Source of the DNA: Humulus lupulus
Lineage: Eukaryota > Streptophyta > Magnoliopsida > Rosales > Cannabaceae
Direction of reading: 5' to 3'
Assembly (NCBI RefSeq): GCF_963169125.1
Contig: NC_084802.1
Coordinates: 114,952,903 to 115,016,902 of the forward strand
Length of the DNA stretch: 64,000 nucleotides
Shown here: positions 33,516-45,139 of the stretch, in pieces
Layout: every line of letters starts with the position of its first letter
Numbering within the stretch: the stretch's first letter is position 1
Position numbers and translations under genes: made by a program
Notes under the pieces: generated by a model
What the model saw: only the letters and a program-made list of their open reading frames with translations
Told to the model about the DNA's origin: nothing
Database searches by the model: none

Positions 33516-34093
33516 CTTATCAGTCATCTACCTCAGAGAGAGAGACTTATTAGTCTTCTACTCCGAGCGCAGGACTCCAAAATCATTTATTTGTACCTTC
33601 CTGCATGCATGAATAGGGTTATTACAGCTAGGCATGCTTATTATGATTTAGTGACATGTTATTACCTGTTTATGAGCATGTTTAAGTTTTCTTACTGAGC
33701 TTCGGCTCACGGATGCTATGTGGTGCAGGTAAAGGCAAAAGAAAGCTTGTCCATCCTTCAGTTGGAGAGCTTAGGTGATGATGTGTACATATGTGGCTGC
33801 TCGACCACCATGGCCGAGGGTTTAAAGAGGAACTAGGGTTAAACCCTATTTTACCGCTTAGGTTGGCTGGTTGTAAATCTTTTATTGTAATTAACCTTTA
33901 CAATATATTTTGGGATCCCAATGTAAATAGTAAACATTTTAGTTAAACGTTGTACCTTTAACCAAAATTTTTAACACTAAACCGTTAATCACATTTAGTT
34001 ACATGATTATGGACAAATGACTCAGCAAGAGAGTTTAGAACTGTTTAAAATGCACAACGTAATGGTCCCTAGGTAGTATGGTGTTACGTAGAA

Positions 34094-34543
34094 GATGCTA
34101 AAGGACTATGGCCCGAGCAGCTCCCACAAGTACTCTAGGCCTACATGACCTCACATCGAATTTCCACTGGGCATACTCCCTTCTCTCTAACTTTTGGAAT
34201 CGTAGCTATGCTCCCAGTCAAGGCTTTGGTAATGTCACACAGGCAAAAGACCTTTGACCAGGATCGAAATCACGACTTGCTTAATGCCTATTACCAGCAA
34301 ATGGTGACATGCTACTTCAACTTAAAGGTTAAAGAGGGGAGACTCAAACTAGGAGATTTGGTGCTCCGGAGGGTCTTCCTAGCTAACAAATACCCTAAAG
34401 AAGGTGTACTGGGAAAAAACTTGGAAGGACCCAATCAAATCGTCGAAATCTTATGGGAAGGAACCGTCAAACTAGCTCAGTTAAACGGAGAGATGGTTCC
34501 GCAAACATGGAATGCCGTGCATCTGAAGAAGTATTGCCAGTGA
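34094..34543 (+). pseudogene. Tat-1 integrase C-terminal domain
   Basis: The frame resumes as DAKGLWPEQLPQV, a stop (TAG for Trp at 34137), then AYMTSHRISTGHTPFSLTFG, LPVKALVMSHRQKTFDQD, LKVKEGRLKLGDLVLRRVF and LEGPNQIVEILWEGTVKLA. It ends WNAVHLKKYCQ with TGA at 34541. TGHTPFSLTFG and GDLVLR are conserved in Tat integrases. It continues 18634-19342 across the chromovirus insertion. Confidence 0.9.
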
Positions 34544-35250
34544 CAATAAATCTTTGTTAGACTTTATTTATTTCATCTCTTGTAAGTCTTAAGCATGAAA
34601 TCCATATTTCCTATTGTTTCAATTTGAATAGTATAAGGTTGTAGTGTAATATAAACACGGTGCCAAAAAATTTCAATTTATTCTTGTTATTTAGCACGAT
34701 TTGATTATATAAAAGAGATCTAGAATATTTTGAAATTATGATCGCTTGGGAGGCATATAACCCTTTATAGTCTTTGAAATATTCTACAAAATTAAGATAA
34801 ATTTTTGCAACATAGAATTTAGAAATTCAAAAAGTTCTGCCTTTTTAAAGCTAGATTTTTCAAAGCAATTCCGAATGCGAAGTAACTTTAGAAAATTCAA
34901 AGAAAAAATAAAAATCCTATTATTTAACTAGGTACAAAAATCATGGAGCCAAACTAGGTCTGAGGCCTGAATCCTAACAAGTATGTGCAAATAGGCGATA
35001 CAAACTTGTGGATATAACCAGATCAGCGACTAGAAATGAACTGGTCGAGCTATCAGACACATGTCTTAATCTAAAAAGCATTCCCTACAACTATGAAATT
35101 GTATAAAAACTTCAAGGGTTTATATGCACGATAATAATCAATGGAAAGGGGGAGCAGAAAGATTTAACATAAAAAAATCAACATATATATGGAAAATATG
35201 TGTAAATTGTCTCAACTTGAAAGGCCTCCTAACAAGGGTTTGAAATACCC
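34544..35250 (+). other. Spacer between Tat-1 pol and antisense gene
   Basis: No gene. A PPT-like motif GATCGCTTGGGAGGCATAT at 34740-34758 is matched on the opposite strand in Tat-C (53691-53711) and Tat-D (60622-60640). Otherwise AT-rich. Confidence 0.55.
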
Positions 35251-35293
35251 TTAACAATAAAAACTAATAAATAAAACAAAAGGAAGAGTCCTC

Positions 35294-37860
35294 TCATCTT
35301 TGAGCTCCAGCCGTTTTCTCCTGGGATGACACCTCTTCCTCTCCTCCATCAGCTTCGTCCCTAGAAGCCGTCTCCACTGTCTCTGTCGACTCATTTGCCA
35401 ACTTGTCCTGAAACATTGCGATGTAGCGCCCACAAACTTCGACATCAAGGAACAAGAAATCCCCGTCTTGATTGTACTCCCAAAATTGGTAGAACATTTC
35501 TTCAATGGAGCTCTCAGGCTGGGCCCCGTGGCCCTTCACCTGAAGTTCAAGCTCCTTGATCCGGGCAACATCCTCCTTGGCCTTGGACAAGGACTTCTCT
35601 TTGATCTCTGAAATCTTTAGCTTAAGGTCCTTGATCTCCTTCAGAACCTGATTGTGGCTCTGGATCACCTCCAAAGCTTGCATCTTAGTAATTTTTCCAT
35701 TTTCCTAAGAGGTTTCCAAAGTCACCTTGGCCTCCTCCACCTCAGCTCGAATCTGAGCCATACAAGACCGCAACCAATGATTAATGAGGGATTTGTTCGT
35801 GAAAACATGAAACTAAAGAAGGAGGATAAGGATAGGACTTACGGTTAGAGTCATCCCCAATGTAGAGTCGAGGACGGTCGCAGAGGATTTCGCCTCTATG
35901 GCCTGCAACTCTCTGGTGTTCACCAGGTTTGCATGCTTCATCACATGGTTCACAGTATTCTGGAGAGAATCGTGTAGGGGTTCTGGATGTTTCCCGACCT
36001 CGATGAGAGGACCTGGTATCGTGGTAGTTAAGGTTGCGACTTGAACGACCTGCCGCATATACGCATGATCAAAAGGAGCTGGGGGAGGAGCCTCTTGGGT
36101 CATAACTACAGAGAGATGGAGCTGGTCCCCTTGGTTTTGGCTGGAGATCTAGCAGTAGCTCCAGTTCCAGATGTAGCTTTCTTACAAATCCTCGACCTCT
36201 TGACCGCAGGGTCGATGGCTCATATCTTCTTCTGCAAGGATGAACAGAAAAGTTAGAACATAGTTATAATTCTAACTGTGTAAACAACAAAAAGTAACAG
36301 AACAAGAACCTTACACTCTGAACTAAAGGAGGAAACTACTATGATCAGTTCTAGATTATGGACCGGGCTAGACATAACCTCTAACTCTTGGATTATTAGG
36401 GGAGGGAGAGATTCTAACATTACTACTTTGTGGAACCTATTAGGTCTAGATTCCTCATCCAGACTAGGCTCATTTTTGGCCTGCCTAATACCTGGGGTAA
36501 AGGAACAATGCCACAAGGAACGCCATGATAGGACGTTTGTACCATACTGATAAAAGATGGTGGACCTAAAATGTAAAGTGTTATCTACTACTACAGTGTA
36601 CTTAGGGTAGGCAAAGTCATGGTGAATGACCAATCGGTGCACTAATACAAGGTTACATCCGGGTCCAGGTCTTCAGGATGTCTGCTCACGAGTTGCCTCA
36701 GATTTAATTGGGTTACGGCAAAACTAGCAGCAACTCGATTTATTTCTATATCTTTATTTCCTTGGAAAGAGGTGTCAGCTGCTACCCCTGATTCGGCACT
36801 ACCTTGGTCAGAGTCCTACCCACCTTCAGCAATCTTTCTTTTGAGCACCAACGGTGCGACCTCCTCCTCTTCCCCAACCTCCTCAATGACTGGAGGTAGC
36901 CTCTTGGGAAGACCTCGAGGCCTGATGTCAGTTGTGTGATCTTCCCTGATAACCTTGCAGGCCACCATGGTGGCATCATTCACCACCGTCTTTAACTCCT
37001 TCTCATCGGCAAGAGCATTGACCAGAGTATTGTACTGACACCTAAGGGTCTCAGATGATGTTGTTCTCTTATAGATAGCTACACAAGATAACAACTCAAT
37101 CAAAATTAGTAAAACTTAGGAAAAGTAAAGAATTCAGATGAAAGTATAAAAGCAAAGATAGTTACGAGGTCAGTTGAAATAATGGTGGTCACAGTTTCAG
37201 AATTTGTTTGTCGTAAAGAACTGGCCTTAGAAGTCATTCGGGTGGCTGGTGAGGTTGATGATGTAGGTGGATTTGGGAACCCAAGTGTGGTAGTAGATTT
37301 CATCACCTTAGGTTTTGACATCTAGATTGGCCTTCAGACAGAAAAAATATAAAATATCCTCTAGGGTGGGGACCTCCCACTCATTGTTGAGGAATAGATA
37401 ATTTAACCCCACGAGGAGGTGATAAGAATTTGGTGGTAGCTGGAATGGGGCGAGTTTCACGTAGTTCAGGAAGTCTATAAAGTACTGATCCAGTGAGAGG
37501 AAGGCACCTGCCTTTAGGTGTTCATCATTCTAGGCTCCAAAGTCGTCCTCCAATGGGGTACAGCTACACTCACCTTCCAATGGAGGTCGAGCGTGGAAGT
37601 TGGGATTCATCTCAATCTTGTGATGTATCATTATTTTATTTACTTTGGGTTGAGAAGTAATTTAAGATACGATCCTCTCGGCCTCGAAGAAGTTGTCAGG
37701 TCCTACCTTGAATCTCCTTCTCCACCACTAGACCAAAGTGGGGAATGTGGGTCTTGGGGCCGACAAGCTTATCCTTGCCTCGAGAAGAGGTGCATGACAT
37801 GGTCTTTGTTTATAGAGGTCATGATGATTGTTTTAATTCTCCTAATTACAAAATGACTCA
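35294..37860 (-). pseudogene. Tat-1 antisense gene (putative gypsy-type transposon protein), multi-exon
   Basis: On the minus strand the order is: GKDKLVGPKTHIPHFGLVVE (about 37765); DEHLKAGAFLSLDQYFIDFL and FLNNEWEVPTLEDILYFFCL (37330-37560), the conserved block that resembles Pfam Transposase_28; IELLSCVAIYKRTTSSET to an acidic linker (36816-37103); a disordered Pro/Ser part (36400-36640); AYMRQVVQVATLTTTIPG (about 36045). A coiled coil of KEIKDLKLKISEIKEK type (35560-35680) runs into FYQFWEYNQDGDFLFLDVE (about 35465), and the frame ends at 35294. Introns are indicated by GTAAGG ... TTGCAG around 36310-36240 and GTAAGT at about 35843. Comparison with Tat-C, on the other strand, confirms the exon pieces. 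It runs opposite to pol. Function unknown; several stops mark it as dead. Confidence 0.7.
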
Positions 37861-37869
37861 TTAGAGGCG

Positions 37870-38390
37870 ACCTATGGATGTAACCTAGTTCTAAATAATG
37901 GAAGAAATGGTGACCTAAAATTGCAAGGCTTGACTACTGGGCTTTATTACTCGAGCTAAAGCATCTACAAGTTAACTTCAGGCTTAATACCCTAATGTGT
38001 GGTCCCATGTGTGTCCCTAATTCACGCGCCCTAATCTTAGGAAGGTGTAGAAACTTCGGGATTCGTGTGTCAAGCATAGTGATTTTGAATAGCGATTTAA
38101 TGCAAAACTACCCTATTATCACATCCCTTAAGCTACCTGGATTTGAGCGTAAACCCTTCACCTTCGAGAACAAAAGACTCGTACATTTCCTCTAAACCCA
38201 GAAAAAATCTTGAAAAATTACCTATTTTTATGGACTTAATTTAACCCTTTCTAGTCATATTTATTTTGGCCTTGTATAACCAAACTAAACCCGTACAGAA
38301 CCAAAATAAGGCAAAACACGCTAGAAAAAATTGAAAAAAAAATGAGTAAAAAAAAATTAAACTAGAGTAAAGATATACTTACGAATTTGT
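37870..38390 (-). other. Probable first intron of the Tat-1 antisense gene
   Basis: The leader ends in AAATTCGTAAGTATA on the minus strand (donor at about 38388) and the first recognisable coding block begins near 37850. The sequence between is AT-rich on the minus strand with long T runs and no coding signature. Confidence 0.45.
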
Positions 38391-38575
38391 TCTTGATCAA
38401 GGTTGGAAATGGACGAAGGACGGAGAAGATTGCAGAAACTGGGAGGTAACCGTTGGAGGGATTCCTGAGAGGGAAGAAACTTAAAATGGTTTTTGAGAAT
38501 TTTTGGAGAGAAGAAGGGAAAATTAGAATGAAAAGGTGGTGAATGTCAACCCTTGTTCTCTTATTTATACTTCAA
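38391..38575 (-). promoter_or_regulatory. Promoter and leader of the Tat-1 antisense gene
   Basis: On the minus strand GAAGTATAAATAAGAG (TATA at about 38567-38560) is followed by a pyrimidine-rich leader (TTTTCCCTTCTTCTCTCC) and a consensus donor GTAAGT. TATA box, leader and intron in this order suggest the antisense gene is transcribed from its own promoter and not from the LTR. Confidence 0.55.
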
Positions 38576-38821
38576 ATTTGGGGACAAATCTGAGTTGCAC
38601 GATTAAATTAGGTAGAGATCCGAGGTTCCATAATTAAATAAACCAAATGGTGGCAAAAGGTTGACAAGACAACTATCATAGTACTCGAAACCCTAACAGA
38701 TGCCTATAACAAGCAGACACGTGTCTCGTACTCGAATGAGGGGTTGCACACATTTTCTCATGACAAAAGTCGTAAAAGTCCCCTACTATAGGTGTCACAG
38801 GTGACGTCGTGCACGAGCAAG

Positions 38822-38836
38822 GACATGGGGGGAAAA
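38822..38836 (+). other. Tat-1 polypurine tract
   Basis: GACATGGGGGGAAAA directly precedes the LTR start TGTTGTACCC and fits the G-rich tract used for plus-strand priming in this lineage. Confidence 0.8.
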
Positions 38837-39581
38837 TGTTGTACCCTAAAAATATGAACTCAACTATCTTGCTCAGGGTATAGTTGGCAAGTAATAATTA
38901 AAGGATGCAAGACTTCGAAGATGTTTTTCTAGCTCCAGACCAAATAGCTTAAGGTTGTGTCATTGAGTCTAAGACAGCCCAGGATCCTTAATATTGTTTG
39001 AAGCTCGAATGATAGAGATCAAAATATCCAATGTCCAATGTCCAGATTGCCTTCATTAACCCTGAGTATTATTTAATTCAATATATCCTACTCTAGTTAT
39101 CCAATTCGAGGGTGGCATCTAGCTCAAGGTGGTTCAAAGACGCACATGGAAGAATCCCTACAAAATTGGATGCCCAACATGTGCAATAAATGCAAACAAC
39201 TGTTATATACATTTATTGATTGATGTAGATGGAAATAGGCTTAATTAGTGCATTTATGTATCCATTTATTTCAGAAGTTACCCAATATTGTAGGTTACCA
39301 TTTATAGTACAGTTACCCAATGTTTTCCATCATTCCCTATAAATATAAGGGGAATTGATAGTAAAGAGGTGGACATATTGTATGCCAAAACACTGCTGAA
39401 ATTGTCAAAAATAATTTCCCAAAGAGTTTCAAAGCAAGAATATGAATGACTCTTGGAGTAGGTGGATTTCAACCACTGAACCACGTAAAAAATTTGTGAG
39501 TTTATCTTTACGGTTTATTAGCAAGCTTAATCTCTCTAATCAGATTTCTTAATCCCCTTTTGGTGAAAAACCGGGTAAACA
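38837..39581 (+). repeat. Tat-1 3' LTR
   Basis: It starts TGTTGTACCCTAAAAATATG after the PPT and is taken to end AACCGGGTAAACA; length 745 bp. A TATA box (CCTATAAATATAAGG, 39336-39350) lies 500 bases in. The 5' LTR partner is not in the window, so the end is inferred from the CA and from the GGGCTAAACA end of the Tat LTR at 4830. Confidence 0.65.
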
Positions 39582-39730
39582 CAAAGAATGATACATAACT
39601 TGAGACATAAAATTCCAATTATCATCCCAATATATAATTAAATCAATACAAATTTAATTTTCATAATTTTAAAATTAAATCCCTTTTTAATTAGATGTAA
39701 CTTTTCCTTTAAAATTCTCAATACCTTACA
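39582..39730. other. AT-rich junction between Tat-1 and Tat-B
   Basis: No gene. It closes with CAATACCTTACAG, a good splice acceptor for the coding piece that follows, so it may be the tail of an intron of the Tat-B antisense gene. Confidence 0.4.
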
Positions 39731-40028
39731 GGCAGATGCCCTTACTCGTCTAACGGTGGGGCCTAGGTACGTGGAGCGCTTGGATTTTCTTCAGGCTAGA
39801 GTGGCTGCAGAGTATAAGACCACGCACTTTCCTCTTTCTGACCATACCCTACGGCTTTGCGACTTTTTGGGTACCCATCACTTTCTAAATGCAACGATGC
39901 CCTCTCCACCTATAGAGCACGTTGGCGACTGATGACCAGCGTCCCCCGGGGAAGGAGGTCCTTCGGCTCCTCGCCTAGCCCAATCGTTGTTCTGAGATTT
40001 CTGCGACACTTCGGTGCCTCTAGAAGTC
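39731..40028 (+). pseudogene. Tat-B antisense gene, first coding part
   Basis: From the acceptor at 39730 a frame of 66 codons is open: ADALTRLTVGPRYVERL, AAEYKTTHFPLSDHTL and LCDFLGTHHFLNATMP, stopping at 39930. It then continues in other frames with LRFLRHFGA. I do not recognise a named domain in it; it is assigned by position before the part after LTR E. Confidence 0.4.
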
Positions 40029-42118
40029 TATAATGCCCTACTACCTAGGGACCGTTACAATGTGCATTTTAAACAGTGATAAACTCGCTAACCGATCCAT
40101 TTGGCCATAATCGTGTAACTAAGTATGATTAACAGTGTAGGGTTAAAAATTTTGGTAAAGGACACAACATTTCACTAAAACGTTTACTGTATACATTGGG
40201 ATCCTGAAAACATATTTTAAAAGTTAATTACAATAAAATATTTACAACCAGCCGACCTAAGCGGCAAAATAAGGTTTATCCCTAGTTCCTCTTTAAACCC
40301 TCGGCCGTGGCAGTCGACCAGCCGCATATGTACACATCGTCACCTAAGCTCTCCAACTCAAGGATGGTCTAGCTTTCTTTTTCCTTTACCTGCACCACAT
40401 AGCACCAGTGAGCCGAAGCTCAGCAAGAAAACACAATATGCTCATGAAGAAGTAATAATATGTCATCAAATCATAATAAGCATGCCTAGCAATAATAGCC
40501 CTATTCATGCATGCAAGCAAGTCCAAATAAGTGATTAGGGCCCTGCCCTCCTGTATGGATGACCATCAAGTCAAACTGGGAATAGATGGCTAATGTGTCC
40601 ATCTTTGAATATGTTACTAATGATTCACACACTTGGGCTCGACACCCTAATCAGATTAGTGACTAATGAGTCTTAAAGATGGGCTCTACACCCTAATCAA
40701 ATAAGTGACTAATGAGTCTTACACTTGGGCTCCGTACACTAATCAGATATGTGACTAATGAGGCACACACTTGATAAGTGACTAATAAGTCTACCTCCAA
40801 TGATCTGTTCCCTATATAGATGACTAATGAGTCCATCTCTAGGGTTCTGCTCCTTGAATAGATGGCTAATGAGTCCGTCTCTAGGGATCCGCTCCCAAAG
40901 CCATGTGACGTGTAGGTCACCTTAGCCTTTTGGCTATGGCTCTAAGTAACTAGCCCTAAGACTAGACAAGCACTTTTTGATTTCATCAAACTTAAGGTCG
41001 GTCAAGCATTTCATGCTTATGTCGATTAGATCTAATCTTTTTGGCTTTCGTTAAACATGCTAATACCGTTCTTGACTCATAAGTCAATACCATACGACCA
41101 GTGCTCAGCACTACTGTCGAACTTGACTAATAAGTCACAAGTTTACAGTCAATACAGACACCATTGCTGATTCCTGACTCATTGGTGAGTTCCACTCACA
41201 AGTAAGCAATGCAACCAGGCATATATCATATGACAAATATCCAAATGTAGGGCATTCAGCATGCTTACTCAACAATAACTACCATAATTGTGATCATGCA
41301 TAATTACAGAGACTCAACCTCTGATCAATTCCATATTCAACATTCATGCCATGCCCTAATCACATGTATCTTATGCATCACATGCATCATATACTGGGTG
41401 CAATTTTCTTACCTTTGGTCACAGCACAGGTTACCAATAAACGAGCCACAAGGACGATCCTGATTCCAAGCCCCTAGTGATAACCTAGTCACAACGATAA
41501 TATAAAATCCCATCAAAATGAGTAAATAAATACTTCCAGACCCAACCCAAGCCTTTGAGACGTCGAATCCTACTAAACTAGGTAGTAGGATCGATCCCAA
41601 GCCCTTAGAGTTACGTTCCCACGACTAAAAACCATATCTGGGCAAAACCGTTCTTAAGCACTGCGGCCCCTAAACCCTGTGCCACGGCCCGCCTACCCAT
41701 CAGCAATCTTCACCTTCTTCATCAAGCCTGGGCTGCGACGCCCAAGAACAAGGCCGCGACCCAACCACGAACCCAGCTGAAACCTTTGTTTTCCTCATTT
41801 AAAAATATTTCAAAAACCTATCCAAACTTCTCCAAATTCCAAGATCAAAGTTCCCAAACATCCTAATTATCCAATACCAATAAAACCCAAGCTTCAATTC
41901 ATTCAAAAACTCATCAAAACACAAAATCCAATCCATGCTTAAAAAATTTAAAAACATAGAACTTAAAACTTAAATTTCCTTCGATTGAGTTGTTTCCCAG
42001 CTAAATCCTCCGGCTAAAAAGCTTCTAATCTTCCCTAGAATCGCTATGCCTCAATCCTTGCTTGAATTAGTCCTAAAACAAAAGTTTCCTTCATAAATGA
42101 GAACGATGTCAAAAAGGG

Positions 42119-42153
<35 letters not shown>

Positions 42154-42719
42154 ATACTGAAAGTTATTTTATAACTCTGACAGGTTACTTCAAGCTTAAG
42201 TAACCTCAAGCAAATCCTAATTCTCAGGGTCCCGAAAACGGCCCCTGGGTAAAATAGTCAAAATTCCAAAAATTCCCTCGTGATATCACTAACTCCCAAT
42301 TTATCATCAAATATTTATTCCCATTACCCAATATCCCGGTAATGTGCTAAATACCCCTTGACTCACTCCGAGTCAAATATAAATCCCGTTGTGACTTTCC
42401 CACTAGCTTACGTCCTAGGATCGTCTCGTACTGAGTAACCCTGGCATAACAAAATAATAATAAAGCAGCACACACATTCCACATATATGCCAAATATACC
42501 CAAAATTGCCAAAATATGAAAATTTCCCAACTAAACATAAATGGGCCCACATGCATATTTAATACACCTAAACATGCATATCTAGTCATATAATAATGTT
42601 ATCCACATATTCACATAATGATACACATATATATCACATAATCATATAATTCTAAGATTTTCCATCTTGGCCCCCTAATCATGGCCCTAAGCCTTATTAG
42701 GAAAATTTGGGTCGTTAAA
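40029..42719 (-). mobile_element. Inverted solo LTR (copy E) of the chromovirus family
   Basis: On the plus strand it begins TATAATGCCC and ends TTGGGTCGTTAAA, decayed forms of the complement LTR ends. The flanks AAGTC (40024-40028) and AGGTC (42720-42724) differ by one base. Length is 2691 bp. The acceptor-like TTTACCTGCACCACATAGCA (40386) and donor-like TTCTTACCTTTGG (41407) blocks are both kept. Repeats with a GACTAATGAGTC core lie between them, and a (GA)n run is at 42124-42152. Confidence 0.87.
40560..40900 (-). repeat. Degenerate tandem repeat in LTR E
   Basis: GTGACTAATGAGTCTTACACTTGGGCTC-like units and GATGACTAATGAGTCCATCTCTAGGG-like units recur about nine times with variable spacing (25-55 bases). 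The GACTAATGAGTC core is complementary in style to the GACTTATTAGTC core of LTR D. Confidence 0.7.
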
Positions 42720-42724
42720 AGGTC

Positions 42725-44155
42725 GGTGCTTCACGAACTTCTCAGGGGCAAAGGGAGTCTTCATGATCCTCGCAACATTATTCTTTCCCTCTCATTGGGA
42801 TAAATTTCTAGCTCCCACTATGATAGAGCTTGTTTTGATGCCTTTCTTCTCCACCGAACCGAGTGGCCATGTGCTTAATATAGACGACAAGGCATTAGTG
42901 TGGTCCATTTTGGAGAGCTAAGCCGGTTTCAGTTTCCTCGATCCTTATCTAAGTGGAGGGGAACCTCCTAGTGGACCTCCATTCACAGATTCGTTGGGTA
43001 GTTAGTGCCCAACTGCTACTAAAGCTATTTATTTTAGCTTATTCATGTGATGTTAGGATTTTGTTTCTACCTCTTCTGACTGTTTGATTTCTGAATTACA
43101 GGATATGGACACATCATAGTACTTTTCTCAGCCGTTGACTGTTCCGGAAGGTTCTAAAAGGCAAAAGCAACAACCTTCGCCCCAAAGTTGATCGCGCGGG
43201 AAAGCTAAGAGGGTTAGGATATAACCTCAAGTCATTGCTCCCACTGGTCCCGCTCTGTCAGACCATATCCCGAAGGACGCTCGAGGTCCTACGGTGCTAG
43301 CATGCATATTTCCTTCTGCCGTGCCAACTTCTTCAAAGTTGCCACCTCTCGCGCCTCTTCTACCTAGAAGGATGTCAGATTCTGTAGCACTCGACCCTCT
43401 CATCCTCTACAACTGCCCATTGGTGACCAGTGGTTCTTCTCTGAACTTGTCAAGCCAGTAGATGGAGAGCACTGTCGTGGTAGTTATTACTTATCTCTCT
43501 TTCTTTCTGTTATGAGTGCATCCTCACAATTCGCTTGATTTATATTTCAAGCGGCACGGACTATGGAGAATCTTCATCACCAACTTAAGTGGGAGACTGA
43601 GGATCTCCAGAAGACCCGCTCGGATCTCAAGAGCCCTTTGTGACCTTGAGAGCTCTCGTACTGCCCACATCACCTCAAAGGAGGAGCTCACGACGGCTCA
43701 TTATGCCTGGCAGGATGCCGCCAAAGCTACCTCATGCACCATCGACGTGCTTCTCATTGTTGAGCGTGACAAATACCATCATGAGGTTGAGATGGCTTGT
43801 AGAGGTGGCAGAGAGAAGACTAACAACATGTTGTTTTCTCTTTGGCGTGTCAAACACAATCTCGATTTTAGTTTCATGGGTGAGCCAGCTACCACAAACA
43901 TTTTGTCATACTGTCAGGCTTACCTATCCGAGGAGATCAGTAATGAGGATATTGATGAAGGCGTTGTCAAGGTTTCGGGGACACCATTATTGAGGTCGAT
44001 GATGAGAATGACACTAATGAGGTTGCCCTGAAGCGAGCAGGTGCTGAGGTAGTTGAACTTGTTGAGGCTTCTATAAGCAAGGTAGCTATCGGCGAGGTAG
44101 CCATTAGGGAGGGCGCCGCTGGCAACGGTGATCGCTCCACTGACCCTACATAGGC
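42725..44155 (+). pseudogene. Tat-B antisense gene, main part
   Basis: After LTR E the frames give FPSHWDKFLAPTMIELVLMPFFSTEPSG (as two short blocks, about 42785-42860). Next, after an acceptor GAATTACAG (43101), comes a basic region KRQKQQPSPQS with SRGKAKRV. A Pro-rich segment follows, then a coil region (43556-43800), and NNMLFSLWRVKHNLDFSFMG at about 43826-43890. This last block is the counterpart of FYQFWEYNQDGDFLFLD of Tat-1 and marks the C-terminal end of the family. The overlapping frames 43516-44031 and 43640-43993 are two readings of this frameshifted stretch. Function unknown. Confidence 0.6.
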
Positions 44156-44344
44156 TTCTCATCATTGTTTTTCTTTATTTTTGATGCTCTTTACATTGAG
44201 CTATGCTCCTGTGTGTATGAACATTGAACTTAACTTAGTCATTTTTTGTTGTATATTGATGATGACTTCTACTTGCTTTTTGCATCCATATTTGATGTTG
44301 CTTCGTAAAAATTTCAAAAATCTATCTTCTTTGTTGTTGTTTGC

Positions 44345-44575
44345 TTGCATGCTTCATTCTTAAGAACTTTACATGACTTTGCATTTTTTCTTCTTTGTTC
44401 CGTACGCACTTTTCATGAATCTTGCATGATCTTAGCACTTTCATTGTTTTTCTCCATACGCACTTACATGAAATTTGTATGTCCACTTTTCTTTTCCATG
44501 CGCATGTTGGTTTGCACCATACGAAGTTACCTGAACTTTGCACTACCGCTGCTTTGTTCCATGTGCATGGTACCC
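44345..44575. repeat. Imperfect 60-bp tandem repeats
   Basis: Three to four units run from a CTTTGTTCC / TTTTCTCC string through CATACGCACTT to CATGAATCTTGCATG / CATGAAATTTGTATG / CTGAACTTTGCAC. Confidence 0.6.
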
Positions 44576-44849
44576 CTTATGCCCTGTAATGGCTAGCCTA
44601 GAAGGGCAAGCTGCTTTGTTGTTCTACCCCAGTCGCCTGCAATTGGTTCTCGTGATCACAATCGGACCTAAGATCGAGTCGCGACCCCTTAGGTACTTTG
44701 TAAAATGTCACTTTCTTATCATCGTCTAGCCTGACTCAACGGGTTTTTTCCATTCTATATTAGACCTTATAAGGGACTTAGACAAATCAAGACTATCCTG
44801 AGGATGTCTATTTTTATTTTCTTTGACGGTTGCCTTGATAATCATGGCC

Positions 44850-44990
44850 TTGCCGTGCATGGCCCCGCTTTTCGTGGCCTCGCCAATCGTAGCCTCGCCA
44901 TTCACTCCTTTGTAATTCTATTCGTGGCCTCGCCATTCTTTGGTCTACGGCCTCGCCGTCCGTGGCCTTGCCGTCTTTGTTGAATTTTTG
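44850..44990. repeat. Short GGCCTCGCC repeats
   Basis: TGGCCTTGCCGT, TGGCCTCGCCAATC, TAGCCTCGCCATTC, TGGCCTCGCCATTC, CGGCCTCGCCGTC and TGGCCTTGCCGTC follow one another at 14-40-base spacing. Confidence 0.75.
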
Positions 44991-45139
44991 TTTTTAGAGA
45001 AATCAGGACTAACGTAAGGATGTCTATTTTGATTTCCATAAAGTGTGGCCTACACGGCATAATATTAAGAACGAATGCCTGGAGTCTTGTCTTTGATTAC
45101 AGAATTAGGGCATCTGCCATATTACTTGTAGTACTTCTT

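Larger units (their letters stand above)
19343..34088 (+). mobile_element. Complete but dead Tekay/Del-type chromovirus (copy D) inserted in Tat-1 integrase
   Basis: Order: 5' LTR, leader, gag, protease, RT/RNase H, integrase with C-terminal tail, PPT, 3' LTR. The flanking 5-bp duplications are TACAA (19338-19342) and TAGAA (34089-34093), one mismatch. The last dinucleotide of the 3' LTR is CG instead of CA. Deleting it rejoins Tat-1 integrase as KKQLQ-DAKGLWPEQLPQ. Two later insertions lie within it: a copia-type LTR in the 5' LTR and a gypsy element in the 3' LTR. Own length is about 8.8 kb. Confidence 0.88.
26861..34088 (+). repeat. 3' LTR of chromovirus D, interrupted
   Basis: The two parts are 26861-28910 and 33521-34088, about 2.6 kb together, split by a gypsy element at 28911-33515. 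It aligns with the 5' LTR over its length, keeping the GTCGCGAC-rich patch (27740-27910), the donor-like CCAAAAGTAAGGAAACTGCACC (GT at 28154) and the 27-bp repeat array. It also keeps the acceptor-like TGTGGTGCAGGTAAAGGC (33720). Point differences from the 5' LTR are common, so the insertion of D is not recent. Confidence 0.85.
10473..39581 (+). mobile_element. Tat-lineage Ty3/gypsy element Tat-1, split by two insertions
   Basis: Three pieces, 10473-12123, 17169-19342 and 34094-39581, join in reading order when the two chromovirus insertions and their target duplications are removed. The joins fall inside RT (after AMNP) and inside integrase (after KKQLQ). The order gag, protease, RT, RNase H, a second (archaeal-type) RNase H, integrase, antisense gene, PPT, LTR identifies the Tat branch. 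Its 5' LTR and most of gag are missing at the contact with the SIRE LTR. Own sequence totals about 9.3 kb. Confidence 0.85.
44160..45139 (-). other. Tat-B spacer between antisense gene and pol
   Basis: No gene. Two repeat zones stand out: 44345-44575 with CATACGCACTTACATGAA-like units about 60 bases apart, and 44850-44990 with a GTGGCCTCGCCATTC unit. Small frames here are products of those repeats. Confidence 0.5.

Noticed and set aside
35251..35505. Second minus-strand frame overlapping the end of the Tat-1 antisense gene
   Set aside because: It is out of phase with the frame at 35294-35683, which has the conserved coil and FYQFWEYNQDGDFLFLD block found in Tat-C.
43516..44031. 171-codon frame as an intact novel gene
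   Set aside because: It overlaps a 117-codon frame at 43640-43993 and both are readings of one frameshifted antisense gene; only the NNMLFSLWRVKHNLDFSFMG block matches the family.
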